In this document: positions 10,604 through 21,289 of the stretch, in pieces
How positions within the stretch are numbered: the stretch's first letter is position 1
Layout of the letters: every line of letters starts with the position of its first letter
NCBI RefSeq assembly: GCF_027244095.1
Contig: NC_069662.1
Location: 54,646,001-54,710,000, forward strand
Reading direction: 5' to 3'
From: Hemicordylus capensis
Lineage: Eukaryota > Chordata > Lepidosauria > Squamata > Cordylidae
Length of the DNA: 64,000 nucleotides
Notes under the pieces: generated by a model
What the model was told of the DNA's origin: nothing
Seen by the model: only the letters and a program-made list of their open reading frames with translations
The model's database searches: none
Translations under genes and position numbers: made by a program

Positions 10604-10948
10604 ATGATGCTTGACAATCGGGATGGGGCTCTTACTCTGGAAGGCAGTGTTTGGTTTTCACCAAACAAAATGTTTGTAATTCTGTTCAAAAAATTCAATT
10701 TTTTAACTTATCTGTCCAGAGAGGATTATTCCAGGAGCAGAGGTGTACCTAGGTAATTTTGGAGCCTGGATGTGAAGGCCTTTGGAGCCCCCCCACACAC
10801 CAGCATCATCCCCTACCTACACACACACACACACACAATGACACACACAGTATTTTTAACACATGGGTTCTTGAGGGCACAAACAGATACTGAACTCACA
10901 AGAATATGACTATAAAACAAGTATATTTATGCAAATATGCACCAGAAG
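10604..10948. repeat. Direct repeat copy 1 (Tc1 piece + hAT 5' end + CA repeat)
   Basis: This matches 13501-13857 closely and in order: 'gacaatcgggatggggctct', the Tc1 remnant, the hAT start 'cagaggtgtacctaggtaat', a CA tract, then 'cagtatttttaacacatggg'. The main length difference is the CA tract. Sequence before copy 1 (Tc1) and after copy 2 (hAT) continues each parent element. The repeat therefore flanks a later insertion or duplication of 10949-13500. Confidence 0.85.
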
Positions 10949-11848
10949 ACATTAGGTTCAGTGTTATATATAAATATAGACCTAAAAGATTTGGACATGA
11001 GAATATTGAACAGGTGTTGTTGCGAATGGAATCCACCTTCATTTATAGACTTAACACGATCATACCTCTTGGGCTCAATTCTCTATGCAACATGTCTGTT
11101 TTTTTGTAGGTATTATTTTTTGCCATGTGGACCATATCATCTAGTGGGTTTGCACCCTGTTCAAGGTCAGCTTTTACATCCAGCTTTATTTAAAGTAACT
11201 TACCCTATATCAATTATAAATGCACAGAGTTTCTAGAGTCCAAATAATTATTGAATATGGCTTGAAGTGGGCCATGTATTTACAGTATTTCACGCAATCA
11301 TGTATATGGTGCTTATGTAAGCCATACTGACATAGTAACAAGAACTGTCATGACATTTTCCATGTCGATGTCAGCTGGGAGTTACCCTTGAGATTTAAAG
11401 TTCCTCGTCATACATTTTCTGAATACATTGCTGTTAGCTTGTATATTTTAGAACAGGTGTTTGAGCTCATTCATTAAGAGAATTTAGATATGCAAGCACG
11501 GGAATATGGGATTGTTCCTTATCTTGAGGTCTGTTTATGCATTTTTAAGGGCAGCATGTACGACTGAGGATGAGGTTCTCGTTGGGATGAACATTTAAGC
11601 ACAGTATGGCATGTGATGGTTTGAATTACTGGAAGCAGTGCTCAAATGTGTTGAAGTATAGAGTTGCTGTGTTAATGCAATTGCTTTGTCATGATTCTGT
11701 GGAGTATGTGAAGCCCATACAGCTGATGCAAAAATACTTAAACTTGCACCCTTTAAGAATTGATGATAGCAGTTTCACCTGGCCATGCAGCACTTTCATT
11801 TGCGTTAGCCCATATATCTTTAGGATCTGGGGGTTTGGAGATCAGAAC

Positions 11849-12070
11849 TATAGGAGGGAATGCTGCCTCCATGAAGATTTGTTGGTTGGGCTCATTCAGA
11901 AGGAATAACCAGGTTTGAATTATTTTGTGTCTGTTGGGGTGGATTGTGTCTTAATATGGCTTAATATGGCTATTCATCTAAGGGATCAGTCTGAAGGATC
12001 AGTAAATGTATACTTTATTCCCACAGAATACTGGAGAACATAGGAGGGAATGCTGCCTCCATGATGATTT
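11849..12070. repeat. Short direct repeat within the insertion
   Basis: The phrase 'ataggagggaatgctgcctc' with its following 'catga' occurs at about 11850 and again at about 12041, some 190 bp apart. It lies just before the Helitron at 12080. Confidence 0.8.
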
Positions 12071-12079
12071 ATATGTATA

Positions 12080-12484
12080 CTAGTGGTTTTGCAGCCCATT
12101 GGTTAACGGGCGCTAGTGGAGCTCTGCGCTCCAGACGTTCGCCGCCATTCCCTCTCCCGCCACCCCCCCCCCGGCGCCCGGGGCTCCGGCCGGGCCCGCC
12201 ACTCACCGCCGCCCGCGGCTCCGGCCGGGCCCGCCACCTACCGCCGCCAGCGGCTCCGGCTGGGCCCGCCACCCACCGCGGCTCCGACCTGGCCCACCGC
12301 TGCCTGGGCCCACCGCCGCATTGTTTTGTCTGCCGCCTCGTCCGGCGGCCATCCTGGGTGGCCAGAAGCAGCCGCCCCGAAGAAGCCGGGTAAGCGGCGG
12401 CACGGCCAGGCCTCGGCCATGGCTCTGCCACCTCCTCGGCCGCGCCGCCTCCATTCACAAGGACCCATTAACCACAATATTGGA
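12080..12484 (-). mobile_element. Short Helitron with GC-rich minisatellite
   Basis: The minus-strand 3' end has a hairpin GCCCGTTAACC-AATGGGC (12111-12094), ten bases, then CTAG (12083-12080) followed by T. A 5' TC end after A is possible at 12484 (TCCAATATTGTGG), but it lacks similarity to the 5' end of the copy at 4049. The interior is strongly CpG-rich and includes three to four tandem ~28-36-bp units based on 'ggctccggccgggcccgcca' (about 12181-12290). Confidence 0.6.
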
Positions 12485-12545
12485 TTCCTCTGAAGAAGGA
12501 AGGTTTCTGAAATGGGCTTAATAAAATCCTGGGTCAGCCTATTAG

Positions 12546-12840
12546 GAGAGCTGGTCTTGTGGTAGCAAGCATGACTTGTCCCCATAGCTAAGCAGGGTCT
12601 GCCCTGGTTGCATATGGATGGGAGACTTGATGTGTGAGCACTGCAAGATATTCCCCTCAGGGGATGAAGCCGCTCTGGGAAGGGCAGAAGGTTTCAAGTT
12701 ATCTCCCTGGCTTCTCCAAGATAGGGCTGAGAGAGATTCCTGCCTGCAACCTTGGAGAAGCTGCTGCCAGTCTGTGAAGACAATACTAAGCTAGATAGAC
12801 CAATGGTCTGACTCAGTATATGGCAGTTTCCTATGTTCCT
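12546..12840 (+). mobile_element. 5S-rRNA-derived SINE
   Basis: The head carries 5S rRNA internal-promoter sequence: 'agctaagcagggtctgccct', 'ggttgcatatggatgggaga'. Compare 5S rRNA 'agctaagcagggtcgggcc' and 'ggttagtacttggatgggag'. The body has 'gataggggatgaagccgctc'-like and 'gactcagtatatggcagttt' segments and ends 'cctatgttcct'. Other copies lie at 53480 (split), 54384 and 54667 (partial). Confidence 0.85.
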
Positions 12841-12937
12841 AGGATCTTGTTTGCAGCTCTAAGACATATGTTCCCGTACATGAATAGTTTTCAACATAAC
12901 TTGCAATTGCTTTCTGGAACTGTTAAGAGTATGCCAC

Positions 12938-13042
12938 TGCTCAACTGAGGACTGGAATCAGAATAGACTACTGCTTAACTGAGGATTGGAATTACCAATA
13001 AGCTATTGTTCAATTGAGGATTGGAATTACAATAAGTTTTGT
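12938..13042. repeat. Three tandem ~34-bp units
   Basis: Three successive units share 'caactgaggactggaat' or 'caattgaggattggaatta', spaced about 34 bp apart. The function is unknown; it is likely replication slippage in the insertion's non-coding part. Confidence 0.8.
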
Positions 13043-13500
13043 TCTGGAGGACTTGCTCTCTGTAATTCAAAGGTTTACTTTTGCAAATAGAGGCAACAGT
13101 ATTTTTACATGTATGCTCCTTACAGGATTTGTTTCTTTGCAATTTTGAGGTTTATTTATGCACATTGTAAACATTGTTGCAGTACATGTCAGTTTGCTTA
13201 CAGAATTTGTCATTGTTTTTTATGTTTCCATGTTGCCATATACAACCATTTATCAATTTTGTTGATCAGGTCTCTATAAGCTGGTTCACTTAGATTGTTA
13301 CATGTTACTGTGTTTGTCACATTTTACATGGGTTTCAATACAGCAACTTCACTCTGCAGACAGATGGAATGTGTACTTTTGTTACTGGGTACAACTTCAT
13401 TTTGCAGCTTTACAATAATTCTTTTTTTGGATTACCAGTAGTGTGAATGTTATTTTTGGCTTTTTGGTTCGTTGTGCGTGCACCCCGTTTGTTTTTCCAC

Positions 13501-13709
13501 ACTATGCATGACAATCGGGATGGGGCTCTTACTCTGGAAGGCAGTGTTTGGTTTTCACCAAACAAAATATTTATAATTCTGTTCAAAATTCAATTTTTTT
13601 AATGCATTATTCCAGAAGCAGAGGTGCACCTAGGTAATTTTGGAGCCTGGACCTGAAGGCCTTTGGAGCTGCTCCCCCCCCCCCAAGTTCAGCATCATCC
13701 CCTACCTAC

Positions 13710-13752
<43 letters not shown>

Positions 13753-13857
13753 GACACATGCAGTATTTTTAACACATGGGTTCTTGAGGGCACAAACAGA
13801 TACTGAACTCACAAGAATATGAATATAAAACAGGTATATTTAAGCAAATATGCACTA
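13501..13857. repeat. Direct repeat copy 2 (matches 10604-10948)
   Basis: Same order of parts as copy 1, with a longer CA repeat (about 13710-13750) and a C tract before it. It continues on the right into the rest of the hAT element ending at 14071. Confidence 0.85.
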
Positions 13858-14071
13858 GCAAAAACATTTCAACACAACATATTCCCATCCTACATATTTC
13901 TCCCACCCCCACCCCCACCCCCGACACAGGTCACAATCACACTCGGCTGCACACACAGTGAGGGCCAGCAGTGACCACACCACCCAAGATAGACTAAAGG
14001 ATTTGGGGGCCCACAGGGGGTGTGGAGGCCCTGGACTTTGGACCCGAAGTCCAGGGGTAAGAGCACCACTG
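13619..14071. mobile_element. hAT-type element (CAGAGGTGCACCTAGG...AAGAGCACCACTG)
   Basis: It starts CAGAGGTGCAC and ends AGAGCACCACTG, inverted relatives. The flanks tccagaag and tccaaaat agree at 6 of 8 positions. It sits between Tc1-derived sequence on both sides. Its left part is duplicated at 10740-10948. Confidence 0.6.
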
Positions 14072-14148
14072 TCCAAAATGTCCAGGATGACCTTGTGGAT
14101 CATCCAAAAGGCTTTTGGAATAATGTTCTCTGGACAGATGGGTTATGA
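14072..14148 (+). mobile_element. Tc1-type transposase fragment, sense orientation
   Basis: 'gatgaccttgtggatcatcc' and 'aatgttctctggacagatg' match the Tc1 transposase segment before its second catalytic Asp (HPKxFWDNVLWTDES). The orientation is opposite to 9905-10603, so the two pieces are not simply collinear. Confidence 0.65.
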
Positions 14149-14489
14149 GTGAGCCAAGTTAGCCCTCAAACAGAGTTAAGCTGTTACAAATAAGTTCTAT
14201 CTTGAGAGCCTAGGTTTAGAAGAATGTTCTTGCTGGCATGTTTCAATGCTCTTCTGTCAGTGATTCTGGAGGGCAGGTTTAAGAAGGTGGATCAGTTATG
14301 CCCATGTAGAACAGTCAGATCAATAGCCCATGTTTTATTATACTATATTTTAAAATAGAGATTCTCGGATTTCCCCTATAGTCCCCTTATTAAGAAATCT
14401 CCCAGTCCGTTCAGAGGACTTTTGTGTTTGTTTTCTTCTCTCTGACTAAGATTCTGATGTTTCATATAAGGTAGCATATTGAAGTCCAG

Positions 14490-15110
14490 GACCCCAAGGG
14501 TAGAATTCTCTGAAGCGCTCCCTATCCCATGCACAGTGCCAATGAGACATGCAGAACTGAAGGCTCTCAATGCCTGGATGAAAAGGTGGTGCAGGGAGGA
14601 GGGGTTTAGATTTTGTATGCACTGGGATACATTTTGGGGCAAGTGGAATCTGAACAAAAAGTACAGGATCCACTTGAACCAAGAGGGAACCAGATTGCTG
14701 ACACTTAAAATTAAAGAGGATACAGAGCAGCTTTTAAAATTACACCTGGGTGATTACCAACAGGAACTGGGTGGTATCTGGTTCGGCAAGCAAAATCCAC
14801 TAAGGTGTGAAGGTGAAAATGTTTCAGATAAATGAGTAGGGGACAGAGTAGAACCAGGAGCAGAGCAGAAAGAATCACATCACAGCTGGTCAAAAAGGTC
14901 AAGTGATGGTAAGGGAGATAGCACACGCCAACACCAGGTAAGAGACTCTGTGTATAGCTGTTTATATACCGATGCCAGAAGCCTCCAAGTCAAAATGAGC
15001 GAGCTGGCGTGCTTGGTTGCTAATGAAAACAGATATAGTGGGCATAATGGAAAGCTGGTAGCAGTATCAAGGCAGTTTGTATGCACGTACATTCAGAATG
15101 GGGCCTTCCG
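14490..15110 (+). mobile_element. CR1-type LINE fragment (end of ORF1, start of ORF2)
   Basis: The plus-strand frame at 14479-14835 contains LNAWMKRWCREEGFRF and then YRIHLNQEGTRLL, resembling the C-terminus of the esterase-like ORF1 of CR1 elements (DGxHLxxxG). The following CLYTDARSLQVKMSEL (14950-15010) resembles the CR1 endonuclease start 'YTNARSLxNKxxEL'. Order and spacing fit one decayed element. Confidence 0.65.
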
Positions 15111-15518
15111 ATTCAACCTGAGCAGGATCTAAAATCAACTAAGCAGACATAAAAAAACAAAGGAAGTACATCCATGTTGGTTCTTGCTGGACCCTTCTTT
15201 CAATGCCGTTGGCCATGGCATTTATCTGGGCCATCTAACTGGCCATCTTCCTCTGCTCTGTTTTGTGCTGGCTTCAGTTCTTCTTAGAGGATCATACCTA
15301 GAAGGCAGTGTGGGAAGTCTACTTTTCAACTCTGCGGCAACCAAGATTAAACCCTAGAAAGCCCCATAAATTGTCAGACATGCTATTTAACATCTACAAG
15401 AAACTTATTGAGAGAAGCCAGCTGGAGATTTCGGCTATGCTGTCACCATTATGTTGATGACACCCAGCCCTGTCTCTCTTTTCTATCCGATTCTGGGAAA
15501 GCAGTGGAGACTCTGAAA

Positions 15519-15654
15519 CAGTGTTCCCTGTAACATGGATTCCCAGATGTTGTTGACTACAACTCCCTGCATTCCCAGCTGCAATGGCCTTTGTCTGGGG
15601 GTTATGGGAGTTGCAGTCAACAACATCTGTGAGTCTCTGTTACAGGGAACACAG
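15519..15654. mobile_element. Palindromic hAT-type element in L2
   Basis: Termini CAGTGTTCCCTGTAAC and GTTACAGGGAACACAG are near-perfect inverted repeats, and the 136-bp body folds on itself ('gttgttgactacaactccc' against 'gggagttgcagtcaacaac'). Flanks ctctgaaa (15511-15518) and ctctgaac (15655-15662) agree at 7 of 8 positions. Confidence 0.85.
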
Positions 15655-15674
15655 CTCTGAACTGTTATCTAGTA

Positions 15675-16077
15675 GTAGTAAGTTTATTGCGGTCACAGAC
15701 CAGATTAACAAACAATAACAATTAATAGCATTAATAAGAAAATTCAGGAAATTTCAAAGTTTGTGAAATCACTAACTGTTCAAATTACTAATACAGTCTT
15801 TACGGAACTTTGATGCCACGAAACAGAACTTTGCTACATTATCTGAAATTACAGGTTTAAAATTGGTCAGCATAATTTACAAATAAAATTGGTCTGTGTG
15901 ACCAGGATAAATGGCTAAAATAGGAGCAATAAATTTGGTGTGAGTGTCCTTATAAAACTGGCAATAAAAAAAACAACATGGGTGATAAACTCTATATCCC
16001 CTGAGCCGCAGGTGCAACAGTACTGATCATAAGGAAGTTGTTTGAATTTACCATCAGGTACTGCTGAAGTGAACTGG
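15675..16077 (-). mobile_element. 5'-truncated LINE insertion with 9-bp target duplication
   Basis: Identical 9-mers tatctagta flank it at 15666-15674 and 16078-16086. On the minus strand it ends in 'ctggtctgtgaccgcaataa', a LINE-type 3' tail. Upstream of that it has a cysteine-rich short stretch (YCCTCGSGDIEFITHV) like the end of an I/Vingi-clade reverse transcriptase. The clade is a guess. Confidence 0.65.
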
Positions 16078-16911
16078 TATCTAGTATATGATGGACTGGA
16101 TGTAGGCTAAAAAGCTGAAGCATAATCCAGAGGTATATTTGAGCAGTAGAAAAAGTAATCTGGGACTAGGGGTACAGCCAGTTTTGGATGGAGTTGCACT
16201 CCCCATGAAGGATCAGCTCTGTAGTTTAGGAGCACTCTTGGACCTGGCCAACAGGGTAAGGTGACAACTCTGGCCAGAAGTGTTTTTTGCATAGCTTCAG
16301 CTAGTGTGACAGCTACATCCTTTCTGAAAGCAGATCTGGCTACTGTTTCACATGTCTTTGTAATATCTTGGTTGTTCCATTGCAAGGTGTTCTATGTGGG
16401 ACTACCTCTGAAAATTGTTCAGAAACTGATGCAAAATGCTGCAGTTAAAAACCACTATAAGGAACACAAAACATGGATCATATGTTTAGTTGTCATATGA
16501 GTCTATCTACCAGCAGAGCTCATCAATGGAAGTCCTGTTCCATGTCCCACAACCACCAGAGATCTTTTAAAAACCCTTGTTTGTGGTTGATGGGAACCTG
16601 TGAAAGGGCCTTTTTGGTGAAGCTGTCCAGGTTGTGCAACTCCCTCCCACAATATACTTCCTTGTCCCCAAGTTACAGGTGCTCTATTTAATTAAGACGG
16701 TTTTGTTTCCTCAATCCTTTAGGCTGGAGTCATTTTTCCTTTGGTTAGGGTTCTGACATTCTGTGATTGCCAATTTGCTTTTTTGCTGCTCTGTTTTATT
16801 TATACTGATATTTTAAAATTGACTATTTACTGTGATGTCTGTAATGCTGTATGTCGGTTTGGATACCTTAGGGTAGAAAACTGGCTAAAAATACAAATAA
16901 ATATAATTTCA

Positions 16912-17680
16912 ATGGATTGAACTCTGCTGCAAACTTGCATTTTTTAATTGTCCAATAATGCATACAGTCAACCAAGGGATAAAACCGGTTGAAGTTTTCA
17001 GAACAGTGTAAAAATAACCTTTCCCACTACACACATAGCAGTAATTCCATATATCCAGGATTTTTCTCAAGGGAAGTATTGAGGTTTCCTTATCTACAAG
17101 CTATTCCCATTTACTATAATGAAAGTAAGTATATCACAGACAACAAGAGAGCCAGGACTGGTCTGACAGAAGCTACAGATATGTTTCAAGTATCCAACCA
17201 ATTACAGACCTTAAGCCTACAGGGACATCCTCAACCCCTAACCAAGGCCCTACAGACACAACTAGTAACTAATTTTGGCCACAGACTGTCTCCCCTATCC
17301 CTACAGGAATCTGACACAGTTAAGGAGCAGATCCTGGAGATCAACAGCAGAGAAAACACTATCATGTCCTGACTGAACTTCCCTGAAGTATATGAATTAG
17401 CTGCCAGTACACCAGTTCTGAGCAAGGTGGACCACGCTGACTCAATATGGAAGTTTAGATGTCTTCAGCAGTCCCCTCCAGAAACAGCTGAGCTGCACGT
17501 GATGTAGCCCCTGCAACCGAGGACACTAATGCAGACAACACCGTACCCCCGCCATGATCTCCCTCAGAAAAGCCAAGCCTACAAGCATCACTGTTATTGT
17601 ACCCAAACCCTATGACTTCCTCCCATGTTGCCATTCAGAAGTCAGGGATGACCTCCTCATCAAGAAAACGCCTGCACGCA
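16912..17680. other. No gene recognised
   Basis: A 127-codon plus-strand frame at 16989-17372 has no motif, no recognisable family and no splice context that I can identify. I treat it as probably chance. Nothing else is visible. Confidence 0.4.
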
Positions 17681-17759
17681 CATATGCATACGCACGCACA
17701 CACACACACACACGCCACCTCACCCTCACCCCAGGCATGTTCCCTATTAAAGCCAACCA

Positions 17760-18420
17760 ACCCCCACCCGAGACCCCCGGTCCGCGCGTGGCTTCCTTCC
17801 TCTTTTCCCCTCATGACGTCAACACGTAGGTCTCTCGCAGCATTGACCTGGCGCCCCCCCCCCCTTCCCTCAGAAGACAGCGCCCCGCTTCCCCGGCCTT
17901 ACCCATCACGGCGACGGGAGAGGGGGGGATGAGGCGCCCTCCTCCTCCACCACCACTCGGCCGGCCCCCTCTCTTCTGTCGCTCCCTTTCCTTCCTTCCT
18001 TCGTTCCTCACAGCAACCTCCTCCGTCGCCGCCTCATTCCAAAGCTTTGGCCCCAGGCACCTGCTTCAGCCTTGCAGCCGGCTCCTTCCTAGGACCCTGA
18101 ACGGGCAGCGGAGGTTCCTCCCGCGTTCGCTTTTCGTCGCTCCGGCCTTCGGTCGGCGGCGACGCAAATTCTCTTAAGCGCGGAGAACCCTAAACGAGCC
18201 TCTTACGTCTACGCATGCGCACTACCTCTATAAAATCCAAACCTCTTCCCCCGCAGCAAGACAGTGAGAAAGCGCGCGTGCGCACTCGCGGCGCAGGAAC
18301 CGCTACCCAACAACTGTCACCTCCCAATTACCGTAGAAGAGGCGGTGCGAGCCGCCCATCAGCGCAGATGTTTCACTCGCCCGGCCCCACGTGGCTACTC
18401 GGCTTCAAGTCTCAAGAGTA
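17760..18420 (-). promoter_or_regulatory. CpG island, probable promoter of an unidentified gene
   Basis: It is dense in CpG with no mobile-element termini, unlike the other GC-rich blocks. It contains a cAMP-response element TGACGTCA (17814-17821), an NRF1-like palindrome CGCATGCGCA (18212-18221) and GC-rich purine runs. On the minus strand an ATG in a good context (CCGTGATGG, 17906-17904) is followed one base later by a splice-donor-like GGTAAGG (17903-17897). By human gene order after DCAF7 the candidates would be TACO1 or MAP3K3, but no exon of either was found in the window. The orientation is inferred. Confidence 0.55.
17903..18035 (-). other. Candidate first exon ending ATGG|GTAAGG
   Basis: The minus strand has an ATG at 17906-17904 with G at -3 and +4. 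The coding part would be only ATG plus one base before a consensus donor. A short upstream frame (ATG near 18035, about 9 codons) lies in the presumed 5' UTR. MAP3K3 starts Met-Asp, so a first exon ending in ATGG would be compatible, but so would any gene starting ATGG. This is speculative. Confidence 0.2.
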
Positions 18421-18659
18421 AAACTGTATTTTAGACAGTCACACCGAACCTGTATTGTTAAGGTTAGGTGTAAAGACTGCATCCCACTATTATCAATCTT
18501 GAGCAGTCTATTAGGCATAAAAATCCAAACCATCCTTCCGGTCGAAGAATTCAATGTCGGACTCGTGCAGAAATTCCATCAGGTGCAGCATTCCTCCCCT
18601 CCTCCCCAATTGCTTGCTAGAAACGCGGTCTCCTTGTTTACTGCAGCATAGTCTCCTCT

Positions 18660-19115
18660 CAGTGTTTATTTACTACTGGTGGCATTCTGTCTGGCTTTTT
18701 TAGACTATGAGTCCCTTTAAGGATAGGAAACTATCTTCCAGGGAATCACTAGAATCAGGGGCCATCCTATGAAACTGATTGCCAAGAAATTTAGGACCAA
18801 CCAAAAAAAAGTACTTTTTCACACAATGCATAATCAACTTATGGAATTATCTGCTACAAGATGTGGTGACAGCTAATAACCTGGATGGCTTTAAGAGGAG
18901 TTTGGATAAATTCATGGAGGACAGGCGTATCAACGGCTACTAGTCTGAGGGCTATAGGCCACCTCCAGCATCAGAGGCAAGATGCCTCTGAATACCAGCT
19001 GCAGGAGTGCAAAAGGACAAATGGCATGCCCTCAGCTCTTGCCTGTGGGCTTCCCAGTGGCACCTGATGGGCCACTGTGTGAGTTAGGACACTGAACTAA
19101 ATGGGCCTTGAGCTA
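18660..19115. repeat. Interspersed repeat, same family as 25275
   Basis: The phrase set 'ggataaattcatggaggaca', 'tatcaacggctactagtctg' and 'gcatgccctcagctcttgcc' ... 'actaaatgggccttgagc' recurs in diverged form at 25275-25495. I recognise it as a widespread reptile repeat but cannot name its class. Confidence 0.6.
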
Positions 19116-19199
19116 TGTAAAAAAAATTTTTGTTATGGTGGAAAAACAGTAAATCTTCTGGACTGATGATGATTGGCTCACCCAAAATGTCATCTACTT

Positions 19200-19520
19200 C
19201 ATTTATCAGATTTATATACCACCCAAACTTTCATCTCTGGGCAGATAACAGTTAGATAAAACAATTAAAACACATTTAAAATTTAAATTTAAAATCAACC
19301 AGCAAATTAAACCTACAAATTTTAAAAAGCTGGAAAAGTTTGGGTGAAGAAATGGGTTTTCATAAGTTTTTTTTTTTAATTGCCAGAGATGGGGAGGATC
19401 GTATCTTAATAGGGAGCACATTCCATAATCTTGGGACAGCAACTGAGAAGGCCCATCTCTGTGTCTATATGTGTCCAGACAGAATGGCAATAGTTACAGC
19501 CTCTACAAACACCTGTTTCA
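19200..19520 (-). mobile_element. L2-type LINE 3' portion
   Basis: On the minus strand it ends with 'gggtggtatataaatctgat', the usual L2 3' tail. The upstream text ('ccaagattatggaatgtgct' inverted) parallels 34150-34260 in the longer minus-strand L2. Confidence 0.55.
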
Positions 19521-19559
19521 GGTGCCCCGATTAATTTCTATACAACACACTACTGCATC

Positions 19560-21280
19560 ACCGTCATCCACTGATAACAGAATGTCCAATAGCATGTCGT
19601 AGATCTACTTCCTCACAGCATCTACTTGTGATCTACAGTAACCTGCACTAGTTTTAGAGCCCTGTCAGCCCCAAAGAGGTCTAGTTTAACAGCCAATTGC
19701 TTACATTTCAGGCAACAGTGAGTTTTGGGCAGTATAGAAATGTGTTAATAAAATAAAGTGAAAACAGCCACTGGGAGAATTGCAGGGAGCTGGACCAAGT
19801 CTTTCATTCCTTCCAAGTATTTGAGGAATGAATGTCTTCCAAATCTAAATATATTAATAGCATGTCTGCAAATGCAAATTATTCAATAGCCATTAGTTTA
19901 TTTCGGCAGTTGATCTTGAATAGAATAATTACATCTTTTGCTTAAATTCATGAACAAAGCAAATTGAGGTGATATATTTGACTGAAAGTAGAATACTGAA
20001 CAGCAAAGGAAGCAGCCACCTACTGGTTAGAGCTAAGAGGGCACATGACTCTTAAACATTTTCACATTCACTCACAACCACCCTGCATTATTATTTGAAG
20101 GGAATGGAAGATGTCTGTCTATGCTGAGGCAACCAGGCACCACTTGGTTCCATATTGGCAGACAAAGAAATGCAATAGCAAACACAAAGCCAGGAAGAAA
20201 TGCAATATTCCAATTCTCTCACTCTCTCTCAATCCAGGCTAAGAATGACAGAGTTACAGCCATCCATTTCTTCATCATTCCTCCATTGAGATGGAGGGCC
20301 ACAAGAGTGTTTGCACTGCCATCAGCCTGAATCAAGGGGAAAGAGAGGTTCATTAGCAGAATAAGTTGAAGCTACTGTATTTGTTAAATTTCTGCCTGAA
20401 TATTTACTATAATAGGTGGCATTTTGAGGAAGCACTTCATCTCAAAGCAGTGGAAACAGCAGAATAGGATGTTCCCTGTGTTCTCCCCCTCCACACACAG
20501 AGCAATAAGAGGTTTGCTGGGATGAAGAACGAGAGTGCATTCTCAAGCGACTGCTAAAGCAATACCTGTTGAATTTCTGCCAGGACACATCCATCCCCAG
20601 CCTAATATCAAGTTGAAAGACCAAGGCAAAGTACAAGTGCACGGAGCTTAATTTGTAAAGCCAGCATAATGTTAGAGATGACAAAGTCTTTACTACTACA
20701 TGATGCTTTTTAAATACACAAGTGAGAATTGAAAGCATTTTAACTCTAATTTTAAACTGAAGGGTTTTTAAAAACACATTTTAATTGTGAAGTCCTAGGT
20801 CTGTCCACATCTGAAAATACTCGTGAGTTCATTTTCTTACAGCAAAGTGTCCACCCTTAACACAAATACAGACCAGTTATTTATAAAGTGCAAGTCTTCA
20901 TTAACCAGTTTTCACACCAAACCCTTTTCAACTGCTACCAAAAGTTTATACAAGTAATCCAGTCCAGTCCATCTAACACAGGATAGGATTTAACCTGGTG
21001 CATGTTGTGTGTTTTTTTAATTTTGGTCCAATCATGCTATACAGATCTCCCTTTCTAACCTCCACAAACTATTTGCAATTAGTTTTCCTTGTGTTTCTTT
21101 CTACTTCCATGATCCAATTTGTGAGAGTACACTTCTAAACCCAGACAAAAGGACTTCAACTAGGAAGTCACACTACCCATTATTTTCAGTCTGTTTCTCC
21201 TGCCTGTGGGTAGGAGGTCTGTGCAATCTCCTGCCTGCCTGCCTATACATTGAGTTATTCCAAGTCCCTCCCCAGAGTGC
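19560..21280. other. No gene seen
   Basis: I scanned this region for TACO1 exons and other coding sequence without success. No strong repeats were recognised. Confidence 0.45.
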
Positions 21281-21289
21281 CCCCACCAT

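Larger units (their letters stand above)
10949..13500 (+). mobile_element. Insertion between direct repeats, with a Penelope-like C-terminal remnant
   Basis: The first 160 bp translate in the plus frame to a stretch with ENIEQVLLRMESTFIYRLNT and IIPLGLN. This fits the pattern 'LLxRExxWIxxLxTxxPxGLN' that I associate with the GIY-YIG-bearing C-terminus of Penelope-like retroelements. The stop is at 11107-11109. About 2.4 kb of non-coding sequence follows, with a Helitron (12080-12484) and a 5S-SINE (12546-12840) nested in it. Which element makes up the rest is unclear, so the family call is tentative. Confidence 0.4.
15165..16910 (+). mobile_element. L2-type LINE, long decayed copy with two nested insertions
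   Basis: Pieces follow L2 order: 15180-15280 (AFNAVGH-like and VLASVLL-like), 15378-15480 (MLFNIYKKLI...YAVTIMLM), 16095-16140 (motif KLKHNPE), 16200-16450 (TLARSVFCIASASV...LFHCKVFYVGLPLK), and a 3' region ending near 16910 with 'aaatacaaataaatataat'. A hAT element (15519-15654) and another LINE (15675-16077) interrupt it. Many stops are present, so it is not functional. Confidence 0.7.

Noticed and set aside
12061-12585. Several overlapping 80-130-codon frames on both strands
   Set aside because: They are produced by the GC-rich minisatellite of a Helitron; composition is Pro/Arg/Gly/Ala only.
12546-12640. Possible 5S rRNA gene
   Set aside because: Only the internal-promoter part is 5S-like and it is fused to a SINE body repeated elsewhere.
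10604-13857. Reading the two ~345-bp direct repeats as LTRs of a retroelement
   Set aside because: The repeats consist of Tc1 and hAT sequence continuous with the outer flanks, and no LTR-element parts are visible between them.
16989-17372. 127-codon plus-strand frame as a host gene
   Set aside because: No recognised family, no promoter or splice context and ordinary composition; frames of this size occur by chance in this window.
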